From positions 1-64,000 of the forward strand of contig SVJS01000007.1 in the NCBI GenBank assembly GCA_015068855.1: a DNA stretch of 64,000 nucleotides, written 5' to 3'. The position numbers were made by a program, and so were the translations under genes. Numbering within the stretch: position 1 is the stretch's first letter; each line of letters starts with the position of its first letter. The notes under the pieces were generated by a model. The model did not search any database and was not told where the DNA came from. It saw only the letters and a list, made by a program, of their open reading frames with translations. This DNA is from Oscillospiraceae bacterium. Lineage in GTDB: Bacteria; Bacillota; Clostridia; UBA1381; UBA9506. Of this stretch, positions 29,133-38,399 are shown piece by piece.

Positions 29133-29161
29133 TTGACATCGTAACGATTATTTGTTATTAT
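29133..29161 (+). promoter_or_regulatory. promoter TTGACA-N17-TATTAT upstream of aminotransferase
   Basis: Direct reading. Confidence 0.7.
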
Positions 29162-29216
29162 AATAACTGTTATTATATTAACAAACCAAGTTGAGTTATG
29201 TTATTAGGAGGAATTC

Positions 29217-30419
29217 ATGATGGAAGTTGCAGCAAAAAGAATGGAGAACATTGGTTCAGATATTCGCGGCAAGAATTTCTGGGCGGCCTTAGACCTTGAA
29301 AAGCAGGGTCAAAAAGTATTAAAATTAAACACGGGTAATCCCGCGGCTTTCGGTTTTAAGACTCCGGAATCTGTTAGAGAAGCCCTGATTAAGAACTTAG
29401 ACCGCGCTCTGGGTTATAGTGATGTTCGCGGCATGATTGATGCCCGCGAAGCTATTTTTGCTTATCACAAGGGTAAGGGTGTTGAAAACTTTGGCATGGA
29501 TGATATTTTCATTGGTAACGGTGTCAGCGAAATTGCATCTATGATTGCCACCGCTCTCTTTGATAAGGGCGATGAAATTTTAGTTCCCTCTCCCTGTTAT
29601 TCTCTCTGGTCCAACGAAATTCTTTTGAGTGATGCTGTTCCTGTTTATTATACATGTGATGAATCTAACCACTGGAATCCCGATATTGACCACATCAAGA
29701 GCCTGATTACCCCGAAGACTAAGGCTATTTTGTTAATCAACCCCAACAACCCCACAGGTGTTTTATATTCTAATGAAATCCTGCTTGAGATTGCTGAAAT
29801 TGCGCGCCAGAACGACATGATGATTCTGTCCGATGAAATTTATGACAGACTGGTGTTTGATGGCTTAGAACACACCGCTATGGCTAAACTGGCGCCCGAC
29901 CTGACAGTTTTAACCATGAACGGTCTTTCCAAATCTCATTGTCTGTGCGGCTATCGTTGCGGTTGGGTTGTTGTCAGCGGTCCTGAGGCTGTCAGAAGTG
30001 AAATCAATGCAGCTATGTTGAAGGTTGCTTCCATCCGTCTGGGTGCAAACTCCATCATGCAGACCACCATCCCTGCAGCGCTCGCTGATACAGAATATTC
30101 CAAGAGCATGATTATGCCCGGCGGCAGACTCTATGAACAGCGCAAGGCAACCTGCGAAGAGCTGGATAAGATTGACGGCGTTTCTTATGTTAAGAACGAT
30201 GGTAGCTTGTATGTCTTCCCGAAAATCGAGAAGGGCGTGATTGAAAACGACAAGCAGTTTGCTTATGACCTGCTCATGGATAAACACGTTCTGATTGTTC
30301 CCGGTAGCGGCTTTAAGTGGCCGACACATGACCATTTCCGTATTGTTATGCTGCCCGAGGCAGATATTCTGCGTAAAGCTGTCAGCGAAATTGGTGACTT
30401 TATCACAAAGACTCTGTAA
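29217..30419 (+). CDS. PLP-dependent class I/II aminotransferase (AlaA/AspC-like)
   Basis: INPNNPTGVLYSNEIL; SDEIYDRLVF; LSKSHCLCGYRCGW. Confidence 0.92.
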   Translation: MMEVAAKRMENIGSDIRGKNFWAALDLEKQGQKVLKLNTGNPAAFGFKTPESVREALIKNLDRALGYSDVRGMIDAREAIFAYHKGKGVENFGMDDIFIGNGVSEIASMIATALFDKGDEILVPSPCYSLWSNEILLSDAVPVYYTCDESNHWNPDIDHIKSLITPKTKAILLINPNNPTGVLYSNEILLEIAEIARQNDMMILSDEIYDRLVFDGLEHTAMAKLAPDLTVLTMNGLSKSHCLCGYRCGWVVVSGPEAVRSEINAAMLKVASIRLGANSIMQTTIPAALADTEYSKSMIMPGGRLYEQRKATCEELDKIDGVSYVKNDGSLYVFPKIEKGVIENDKQFAYDLLMDKHVLIVPGSGFKWPTHDHFRIVMLPEADILRKAVSEIGDFITKTL

Positions 30420-30426
30420 GAACAGA

Positions 30427-30458
30427 AAAGGCTGTGGTTTAAGGCCACAGCCCTTTTT
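30427..30458 (+). terminator. rho-independent terminator
   Basis: aaaggctgtggtttaaggccacagcccttttt. Confidence 0.85.
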
Positions 30459-30499
30459 ATAACATTTTAAGTTTGTTATTTTGTGGGAGGGCATAACAG

Positions 30500-32434
30500 A
30501 TGATAAGAAGACTTATTGCTATACTATTGTCCGGTGCAATGTTTCTTAGTTCCTTTTGTTTGGTTAATGCGAATGCAAACAAGACCATTCCGGAGGTTCC
30601 ATCTGTTTTCACAACAGAGCACATAGCCTACATAACCGGACGAGAGGGAAATCAGATTGAACCCTATGCGTTGATTACAAGAGCGGAGGTTGCGGCGATT
30701 CTCTCCCGGCTGTTGCGAGAGGAATTTCGAAATGTAAATCATGGGTCGGTACAACGGTTTGCAGATGTTCGTGAGGACCAATGGTTTTTTGAGCCGGTTA
30801 TGCTGATGGTTAATCTTGGCATTATAAACGGCAGGACAGAAACGGAATTTTCTCCCGATGCGCCCGTGACAAGAGCGGAGCTTGCAGCCATTGCGGCACG
30901 ATTTGCAGAGGAAGAGGCAAAGGAGAAGGTGCAGTTTGTCGATATGGAAAACCACTGGGCAAAGCCCTATGTTGAAAAGGTTGTAGATTTTGGCTGGATG
31001 GATGGTTATGGCAGAGTTTTTTATCCGGATAATCGCTTGATTCGAGCAGAGGTTATCACAACAATTAACCGCATGTTAAAGCGTGAGCCTGAAACGGTTG
31101 CGGATATTTTGCCGCAGGATATGTTGCGCTTTAAGGATAACAGTGACACCAAGGCCTGGTACTATCTGGCGATTCAGGAAGCAGCGAACAGCCATACCCA
31201 TGTCATGAAAGAAGATGGCGTTCATGAAACCTGGGGCAAGGTGCTTTCCGTTGTTCCGCCTGTAACGCTTCAAAATGCAGCACGATATCAACAAGCAACA
31301 GAGCTTACAGACCAGATGGTTCGAAAAGCCATGGATGATGCTGTTGAAAAACTGCGTCGTAACATTCCGAAATGGGAAACAAAGTTCCCAACTGCGTACA
31401 GCAATAACAGTCAATATGGCGTATCAGGTGGTATCAACTGGACAAGCGGCATGTTAACAGGCTGCTATTGGCTTGCCTATGAATACACAAAGGATAGTGC
31501 GTTTCGAGAGGCGGCTCTGCAACACACCAATCAATTTCAAACGTTTGCTCAGAATGCCAACAACTTGAATGACCATGATACAGGGTTTATCTATACGCCG
31601 TCCTGCGTGGCCGGCTATAAAATTATGAAGAATGACGCCCTGCGGAAAACAGCAATTTCGGCAGCGGAGACTTTATTGACCCATTATGATTGGGAGAACA
31701 ATTTTATTATTCGCTCCGGATATAGAAATGTGTCTAATTATAATGGCTATCGCACTCTGGTGGACTCCATGATGAATATTCCCCTGTTTTTCTTTGCCTA
31801 TCAGGAAACAGCAGAACAGCAGTTCTATCAGGCGGCGATGGAGCACTATCGAACAACGATGCAATATTTGATTCGTAACGATGGGTCATCCTATCATCAT
31901 TACCAATTTGACCCTGCAACAGGTGCTCCGGTTGGTGGTGTTACTCATCAGGGGAATAGTAATGAGTCCTGTTGGAGCAGGGGACATTCATGGCTGCTTT
32001 ACGGGTTTCCTATTGCATATAGCTACACAAAGGATAAGGAAATAATAGATGTTTATAAAAAGGTGGCATATTTCTACTTAAACAACCTGCCGTCAGACAA
32101 CATTCCGTATTGGGATTTTGATTTTAACGAGGGAAGCTCCGAGCCTCGTGATGCATCAGCGGCGGCCATCACGGTTTGCGGTTTTTTGGAAATGTGCAAA
32201 TGGTTGCCGGAGGGGTCTGCCGATAAAATATACTTTAAGAATGCGGCAGATGCGCAAATGCGAGCTTTAATTACGAACTGTGCCGACACATCCGTCGGCA
32301 ATGGCCTGATTGGGAAGGTCAGCCACGCAGTTCCGCAAAAAAACGGCATTTTGGAATATGCCGTTTACGGCGATTATTTTTACATGGAAGCCCTAATGCG
32401 CTATCTAAACCCGGATTGGCAACGGTATTGGTAA
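30500..32434 (+). CDS. SLH-domain-anchored glycoside hydrolase family 88-type protein (unsaturated glucuronyl hydrolase-like)
   Basis: Signal peptide; SLH-like repeats (FADVREDQWFFEPVMLMVNLGIINGRTETEFSPDAPVTRAEL, FVDMENHWAKPYVEKVVDFGWMDGYG); GH88 motifs NDHDTGFIY, TLVDSMMNIPLFFFA, THQGNSNESCWSRGHSWLLYGF. Confidence 0.85.
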   Translation: MIRRLIAILLSGAMFLSSFCLVNANANKTIPEVPSVFTTEHIAYITGREGNQIEPYALITRAEVAAILSRLLREEFRNVNHGSVQRFADVREDQWFFEPVMLMVNLGIINGRTETEFSPDAPVTRAELAAIAARFAEEEAKEKVQFVDMENHWAKPYVEKVVDFGWMDGYGRVFYPDNRLIRAEVITTINRMLKREPETVADILPQDMLRFKDNSDTKAWYYLAIQEAANSHTHVMKEDGVHETWGKVLSVVPPVTLQNAARYQQATELTDQMVRKAMDDAVEKLRRNIPKWETKFPTAYSNNSQYGVSGGINWTSGMLTGCYWLAYEYTKDSAFREAALQHTNQFQTFAQNANNLNDHDTGFIYTPSCVAGYKIMKNDALRKTAISAAETLLTHYDWENNFIIRSGYRNVSNYNGYRTLVDSMMNIPLFFFAYQETAEQQFYQAAMEHYRTTMQYLIRNDGSSYHHYQFDPATGAPVGGVTHQGNSNESCWSRGHSWLLYGFPIAYSYTKDKEIIDVYKKVAYFYLNNLPSDNIPYWDFDFNEGSSEPRDASAAAITVCGFLEMCKWLPEGSADKIYFKNAADAQMRALITNCADTSVGNGLIGKVSHAVPQKNGILEYAVYGDYFYMEALMRYLNPDWQRYW

Positions 32435-32436
32435 TT

Positions 32437-32474
32437 AAAAAGCAGCAGTGGTTATAACCACTGCTGCTTTTTTT
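32437..32474. terminator. bidirectional terminator between convergent genes
   Basis: aaaaagcagcagtggttataaccactgctgctttttt. Confidence 0.9.
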
Positions 32475-32500
32475 ATGGTATCCGAAAGTTACTCAGGTTT

Positions 32501-33358
32501 TTAAGGCTTACATCTTCCGCAGGGAGAATAGCCGTTTTGAGTAAGCCATGCCCTTGTGCCGTTATAGGTCTCCTTGTTTTTAGCCTGAATATCATCTATT
32601 GAGGCGCAGGCTTCTTCGTGGAATTTCTTGGTATTGGTATTCAAAATGTAAGCGTGTTGTTCTTCCTTTTGTGTTGCATCCGAAGAGGCGTCAAAAGCAT
32701 GTTGCGCGCCACTGTTTATAAGCCTGCTTTGTCCGGTGGCGTAATCAATTTCTATCCCCGGCTGGATGTTGTTCACAAACACGTTAAAGGCGATTCCGCT
32801 GCCGCCATCTTCCACGGAAAGGGCCTCCATTTGAACGCCCGTTGCCACTAAGTTTTCTCCGTCAAATTGGGGCGTTACCCGATACATAACATGGTTTTTG
32901 GTTTCCTCAACATAAGATGCCACCATATTTTCAAAGGGTAACATGCCTTGGGTGTTCATGTAGCGAGTGCCGGTTATCAGGTTTTTCTCGTTTGCATTTT
33001 CCCCTGTCAGCTGATACCCGATTAAATGACATCTGTTATATAAATAGTTCCCATCCACAATATCATATTTTGCCATTTGCCATCCCGATGGTTTAACCTG
33101 ACCGATGGCACCCCGTTCTTCTGTTGGCATGATGTCAACGCCGATACAGGCCATGGCCACACCGCAGCGACCAATCGCATCCAGTTCGCTATACAATTCA
33201 TAGGAATCGGTTGTTATATCGCTTGGCTCAAATTGCGGAATGTTTCCGTTGACGATGTGGTAAGCTTTGCTCACGGTCTGTAATTCACATGCTGTCAACA
33301 GAAGCAGTATACAAATGACAAGAGACAGTATTTTTGTTTTTGTTAGCATTGTTTTCAT
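32501..33358 (-). CDS. DNA/RNA non-specific endonuclease lipoprotein (EndA/streptodornase-like) with C-terminal Cys module
   Basis: Lipobox LLLTAC; NRCHLIGYQLTGENANEKNLITGTRYMNTQGMLPFE; C-terminal YILNTNTKKFHEEAC...GYSPCGRCKP. Confidence 0.87.
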   Translation of the reverse strand: MKTMLTKTKILSLVICILLLLTACELQTVSKAYHIVNGNIPQFEPSDITTDSYELYSELDAIGRCGVAMACIGVDIMPTEERGAIGQVKPSGWQMAKYDIVDGNYLYNRCHLIGYQLTGENANEKNLITGTRYMNTQGMLPFENMVASYVEETKNHVMYRVTPQFDGENLVATGVQMEALSVEDGGSGIAFNVFVNNIQPGIEIDYATGQSRLINSGAQHAFDASSDATQKEEQHAYILNTNTKKFHEEACASIDDIQAKNKETYNGTRAWLTQNGYSPCGRCKP

Positions 33359-33437
33359 GTTAAATCGTGCCTTTCCGGTGTTGCATAGCTGAGCTTTTTA
33401 TGCAGTCTATCAATAAAAAGCGCCTGCTTATGAGCAT

Positions 33438-33472
33438 ATAAAAACACCGTCAAAATTTGACCGTGTTTTTAT
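33438..33472 (-). terminator. terminator downstream of the SLH-protein gene
   Basis: aaaacaccgtcaaaatttgaccgtgttttt hairpin. Confidence 0.75.
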
Positions 33473-33522
33473 AGTTTCCATATATGAATGCGTACCCCAA
33501 ATGCAGCGGGTACCTTTCTAAT

Positions 33523-34722
33523 TTAATAGCATTCATAGAGCCTGAGTGCTGTTGCAATGGCCTGTTCAACCGTGTAGATTCCCTTTGGCTCAAACCGGGT
33601 TTCGGAGGTGCCCCGCATGATGTCCATACTCTTCATGGTTCTGACGGCAGAGCGGGCCCAATCTGAAATGGCGTTTTCATCATCATACAGGCTGGCAGAG
33701 CCTGCGCCCGGTATGGTTTTGTTTTGTAAAAACACGGCTGTTCTGTATAGCAACGTTGCCGCTTGTTCCCGTGTGATAGAAGCATCAGGAGCAAAGGTTC
33801 CGTCGCCCATGCCCAAAATGATGCCGGCAGCGGCTAAGAACTGAATTTTGTAGTCCTCACAATCGGAGAAAGAGACAGCCTGCATTTTGTCTGCCAGTTG
33901 CCGCTCAGCCGTAACACGCTCAATGGTGGCAACCTCTCCCATTCTCGAATCGCTGTCAGGCGAAAATTCGGTTGCAATTAAACGGTACATTAAACTGCCA
34001 AATTCCTGTCTTGTGATGCTGTTTCTGTATCCATCCGTCAGCTCATAGGGCAACAGGTTACAAGCCGCGGCCTTTTGAATTTCGGCTTTTGCCCATGGGC
34101 TTGCGTCCGCTGTCATTAGGAGGTTTTGCCCGGGCAAACTTGCCGCGTCATCCGGTGTTGATTCCCGTAACGTCCCGGCAAAAGTATCAGAATTTTCAAA
34201 CAAGTATTTTGTGGCCAATTTGGTGTCCGCGGTGTATAAAGCGTTTCGGCCGTTGCCGATATAGGGCAGATACCAAATATAATTTTTCTTTGTTTCTCCA
34301 TGAGAAAAAGAGGGCTCGCCGTAGGCGCCAACGATAACGCCGCCGTTTGGATAGACAACATAGGACTTTGTTTTATCCTTTGTCCACAATTTGATATAGT
34401 ATTCATAGGAGACCGTCTCATCATAGGGCACAATCACGCGGTCGAATGGCGAAAAATTCCAATAGACGGTAAGCCATGAACGTAAATCTTCCTGACCGAT
34501 ATCGGCGCATTGCCCGTCCTGTTTAACCATTGCGGCGCTTCCGATTTCATCCATATCACTAAGCCCTAAAACAGCATGGAACGGCTGCCCTGCGGGCATA
34601 TAACGCTGCATTGGCGCAGAGGTTACAAAAGCGGACTCAGCGTGGGTTGAGCCGGCGGGAAACGTAGTTGCCAAAAGCGTAAACATTAATAAAAAGGCGA
34701 ATGTTTTCTTCATTATTCTCAT
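33523..34722 (-). CDS. secreted protein with uncharacterised N-terminal domain and C-terminal SLH domains
   Basis: Signal MRIMKKTFAFLLMFTLLATTFPAGSTHA; SLH ILGMGDGTFAPDASITREQAATLLYRT, YDDENAISDWARSAVRTMKSMDIMRGTSETRFEPKG. Confidence 0.8.
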   Translation of the reverse strand: MRIMKKTFAFLLMFTLLATTFPAGSTHAESAFVTSAPMQRYMPAGQPFHAVLGLSDMDEIGSAAMVKQDGQCADIGQEDLRSWLTVYWNFSPFDRVIVPYDETVSYEYYIKLWTKDKTKSYVVYPNGGVIVGAYGEPSFSHGETKKNYIWYLPYIGNGRNALYTADTKLATKYLFENSDTFAGTLRESTPDDAASLPGQNLLMTADASPWAKAEIQKAAACNLLPYELTDGYRNSITRQEFGSLMYRLIATEFSPDSDSRMGEVATIERVTAERQLADKMQAVSFSDCEDYKIQFLAAAGIILGMGDGTFAPDASITREQAATLLYRTAVFLQNKTIPGAGSASLYDDENAISDWARSAVRTMKSMDIMRGTSETRFEPKGIYTVEQAIATALRLYECY

Positions 34723-34806
34723 TCCTGACATTATGTTTTTTTTGGTCGTGTTGTAGCCGTCGATAAGGGATACGGCAGGCAAGGAAAACCGTTGCTTTAT
34801 AATTTT

Positions 34807-34836
34807 ATTATAACGCCTTATGCACTTTTGTGTCAA
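34807..34836 (-). promoter_or_regulatory. promoter TTGACA-N18-TATAAT (minus strand) for SLH-protein gene
   Basis: Direct reading of reverse complement. Confidence 0.6.
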
Positions 34837-34949
34837 GTGATTGGCAAAATACCTTCATGGGCTTTTTTGCCCGCTGTCTCTTGACTTCTGTCATAGAATT
34901 TTATATTATTAAGATATATATTTGTATCATGTTAAAGGTGGGGACTATT

Positions 34950-36602
34950 ATGGCTATGAAAGTCAAGCAAGTGTCATCCTTAGAGAAAATAATGACCAAA
35001 AATTATGACGATGCTAAAACCATATACCAAAAAACCGTGATGGGTGGCGAGAGTTTTTCTTATCAGCTTGCCATCTGCCCTGATGATTTTGTGGATATTT
35101 TCTTTACGGTGCAATCGCCCTTGAAAGAGGCAGTCAGCCTATACGAAGTGAGAAACACTGTGATGGATTTGCCTATCTATTCCTATGCCATTGATGATGA
35201 TTACATCACGCGTTCTGCCGGCACAATGCCGGATTTGCTCTTGCCGCTTGAAGCAGAAAAACCGATGCGACTCGTTTACGAAGCGGGGGCACTCTGGGTG
35301 GAGGTTAATGTGCCTGAAAACACACCTGCAGGGACCTATTCCGTAGAGATTGATGTACGTGCCATTTTGGTTGGTAACGGAGAGGTGGGCTACGAAGGCA
35401 GGGAAACCATGCAGATAGAGGTGCTGCCCTGCAACATCCCTACACAAAAAACAATCTACACGCAGTGGTTCCACACGGACTGCATTGCGGACTATCATAA
35501 TGTGCCTGTTTATAGTGAAGCACATTGGGAACTCATTGATGCCTATATGGCCCTTTATGCAAAGCTTGGCGGTAACATGATTTTAACGCCGATTATCACG
35601 CCGCCCTTAGATACGGGCCTGGGCATCCGTCGTACGAATGTACAGCTTGTGGATTTTGAGAAAAAGGGCCATGTTTACAGTTTTGATTTTTCCCGTCTTG
35701 TCCGCTGGATTTCTTTGGTTAATAAGAACGGCATCCGTTATTTTGAAATGTCGCCCCTGTTTTCGCAGTGGGGCCTTGCCTATACGCCCAATATCCTGGT
35801 AAAGGAAAATGGAGAAGAGTCCTATCTTTTTGGCTGGGAGATGGATTCTCACAACCCGGAATATAAAAACTTTTTATCTCAGTTTCTTCCGGCATTGATT
35901 GATTTTGCCAAGGAGCAGGGGATTAAAGAACGGCTTTATTTCCATATCTCGGATGAGCCTAACGAAAAGCATCTGGATGCCTACCGGTTTGCCCATGATT
36001 TAATAGTGCCGCTGATTGATGGTTGCCCTACAATGGATGCCCTTTCTAATTATGCATTTTACGAAAAGGGACTTGTGCCTGTGCCTGTGACCTCCATTGC
36101 TGACCTTGCACCCTTCCTTGAAAACAAGGTGGAAAATCAGTGGGGTTATTATTGTTGCAGTCATTTTGATGCGGTATCCAACCGCTTTATGGCAATGCCT
36201 TCTTACCGTAACCGTATTATCGGCCTGCAAATTTACAAATTCGGTTTAGTTGGCTTTTTGCATTGGGGCTATAACTTTTATAACAGCATGCATTCCCGCA
36301 AGCAGATTAACCCTTATCTTACTTCTTCGGCAGAAGGAACATTTCCATCCGGCGACGCATTCTCTGTATATCCTGTGAAAAATGGCGTTGCTCCCTCTTT
36401 GCGCGCCCTGGTCTTCAAGGAAGCGCTGACAGATGTTGAGGTCTGCCGAAAACTTGAGGAATATATCGGTAAAGATGCGGTTGTTAAGATGATTGACGAT
36501 GCGGCAGGGATGGACCTGACTTTCAAGGACTATCCGCGTCAAAAGGAGTTTATCCCGAACCTGATGAACAAGATGATGGAGAAAATTAAGACGTTTATCT
36601 AA
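34950..36602 (+). CDS. DUF4091 / GH123-like putative glycoside hydrolase, no signal peptide
   Basis: Beta-sandwich-like N-terminal region then TQWFHTDCIADYHNVPVYSEAHWELIDAYMALYAKLGGNMILTPI, LYFHISDEPNEKHLDAYRFA. Confidence 0.75.
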   Translation: MAMKVKQVSSLEKIMTKNYDDAKTIYQKTVMGGESFSYQLAICPDDFVDIFFTVQSPLKEAVSLYEVRNTVMDLPIYSYAIDDDYITRSAGTMPDLLLPLEAEKPMRLVYEAGALWVEVNVPENTPAGTYSVEIDVRAILVGNGEVGYEGRETMQIEVLPCNIPTQKTIYTQWFHTDCIADYHNVPVYSEAHWELIDAYMALYAKLGGNMILTPIITPPLDTGLGIRRTNVQLVDFEKKGHVYSFDFSRLVRWISLVNKNGIRYFEMSPLFSQWGLAYTPNILVKENGEESYLFGWEMDSHNPEYKNFLSQFLPALIDFAKEQGIKERLYFHISDEPNEKHLDAYRFAHDLIVPLIDGCPTMDALSNYAFYEKGLVPVPVTSIADLAPFLENKVENQWGYYCCSHFDAVSNRFMAMPSYRNRIIGLQIYKFGLVGFLHWGYNFYNSMHSRKQINPYLTSSAEGTFPSGDAFSVYPVKNGVAPSLRALVFKEALTDVEVCRKLEEYIGKDAVVKMIDDAAGMDLTFKDYPRQKEFIPNLMNKMMEKIKTFI

Positions 36603-36643
36603 AAAAAAGGAACTGTGTCTTGCTGACGCAGTTCCTTTTTTAT
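36603..36643. terminator. bidirectional terminator
   Basis: aaaaaaggaactgtgtcttgctgacgcagttccttttttt-type hairpin. Confidence 0.85.
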
Positions 36644-36653
36644 TTTACACCAT

Positions 36654-38138
36654 TTATTTATCAAGCGGCTTCATTGTTGGGAACAGGAGCACGTCACGGA
36701 TGGCGGCGGAGTCGGTGAGCAGCATGCACATGCGATCGATACCGAAGCCGATACCACCTGTGGGCGGCATACCGATTTCCAGAGCGTTCATAAAGTCCTC
36801 GTCTGTTGTGTTGGCTTCTTCGTCACCCTGCGCCAAAAGCTCTTCCTGTGCGCGGAAGCGTTCTCTCTGGTCAATGGGGTCGTTAAGTTCGGAATAAGCA
36901 TTGGCCATTTCCCAGCCATTCATGAAGAACTCAAAGCGTTCAACATAGTCGGGATTTTCCGGTTTTTTCTTGGTCAGCGGCGAAATCTCGATGGGGTGGT
37001 CCATAACAAAAGTGGGCTGAATTAAATGCTCTTCGGCAAATTCTTCGAAGAAAAGGCTTAAAATATCGCCCTTTTTGTGACGGTCTTCAAATTCAACGTG
37101 GTGCTCCTTGGCAACGGCCCGAGCCTCCTCGAGAGTGTGAATTGTATCAAAGTCAACACCGGCATATTTCTTAACGGCTTCCACCATGGTGATTCTTTCA
37201 AAGGGCTTGCCCAAATCCATCTCAATGCCGTTATAGACAATTTTGGTTGTGCCCAAAACTTCCTGTGCCACATGGCGATAGAGATTTTCAGTTAAGTCCA
37301 TCATGCCGTGGTAATCGGTATACGCCTGATAGAGCTCCATCAGAGTAAATTCAGGGTTATGACGGGTGTCTAAGCCTTCGTTACGGAACACACGGCCGAT
37401 TTCATACACGCGCTCCAAGCCACCGACAATCAAACGCTTTAAGTAAAGCTCCAGGGAAATGCGCAGCTTAAAATCTTCGTCCAGGGCGTTAAAATGCGTT
37501 TCAAAGGGACGGGCAGCGGCGCCGCCGGCGTTGGACACCAGCATGGGCGTTTCAACCTCCAAAAAGCCCTGACCGTTCAGGTATTGACGGATGCAAGCGA
37601 TGATTTTGGAACGCTTAATAAAGGTGTCTTTAACCTCGTTGTTCATAATCAAATCCACATAGCGCTGACGATAGCGGGTGTCGGTATCGGTCAGGCCGTG
37701 GAATTTTTCCGGCAGGGGCTGCAAAGACTTGGAAAGCAGAGTGTAACGTTCAATCTTAACAGAAATTTCTCCCGTCTGGGTTGTGAAAACCTCGCCGGTT
37801 GCGCCGATGATATCGCCAATGTCTAATTTCTTGCAGGCGGCATACTCATCGTCGCCCAGAATGTCTTTTTTAACAAAGAGCTGGATGCGACCGCTCAGGT
37901 CCTGAATGTGACAAAACATAACCTTGCCCATGCCGCGTTTAGACATTAAACGACCGGCTACGGTTACGGTTTTACCTTCCACGTCAGCATAGTTATCAAT
38001 TACATCTTTGGCAGAGTGTGTTCTGTCAAACTTAACCTGCACAAAGGGGTCTTTGCCGGCGTCCTGTAACTCTTTTAATTTATCTCGGCGAACCTGTAAA
38101 ATTTCATTTAAGTCTGTTTCCTTAGTTTGTTGTTGCAT
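36654..38138 (-). CDS. lysS: lysine--tRNA ligase (class II)
   Basis: [49 protein letters not shown]. Confidence 0.97.
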   Translation of the reverse strand: MQQQTKETDLNEILQVRRDKLKELQDAGKDPFVQVKFDRTHSAKDVIDNYADVEGKTVTVAGRLMSKRGMGKVMFCHIQDLSGRIQLFVKKDILGDDEYAACKKLDIGDIIGATGEVFTTQTGEISVKIERYTLLSKSLQPLPEKFHGLTDTDTRYRQRYVDLIMNNEVKDTFIKRSKIIACIRQYLNGQGFLEVETPMLVSNAGGAAARPFETHFNALDEDFKLRISLELYLKRLIVGGLERVYEIGRVFRNEGLDTRHNPEFTLMELYQAYTDYHGMMDLTENLYRHVAQEVLGTTKIVYNGIEMDLGKPFERITMVEAVKKYAGVDFDTIHTLEEARAVAKEHHVEFEDRHKKGDILSLFFEEFAEEHLIQPTFVMDHPIEISPLTKKKPENPDYVERFEFFMNGWEMANAYSELNDPIDQRERFRAQEELLAQGDEEANTTDEDFMNALEIGMPPTGGIGFGIDRMCMLLTDSAAIRDVLLFPTMKPLDK

Positions 38139-38399
38139 GTGTAACCTCCCGGATTTTTATCGTGTACTTACAATGGGGTAGGGGTGCTGTGAAGAAAAAG
38201 CAATCACAGGCAAACCTATCCTTTTATATTGTATCACAAAAGACGGATTTTGTAAAATACTTTTTAGATTTATTTACAAAATATCCATAAAGCAAACAAA
38301 AACTATTGATTTTATCAGTAAAAAATAGTATAATGATACTAAGTATACTTATGTCAATTAACATATAACTTGATTCGGGTTGATAAGGGGATGTGAACT

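Noticed and set aside
38139-38399. T-box leader upstream of lysS, or tyrS (53605-53769)
   Set aside because: No T-box (AGGGUGGNACCGCG) or terminator/antiterminator motif found on the relevant strand.
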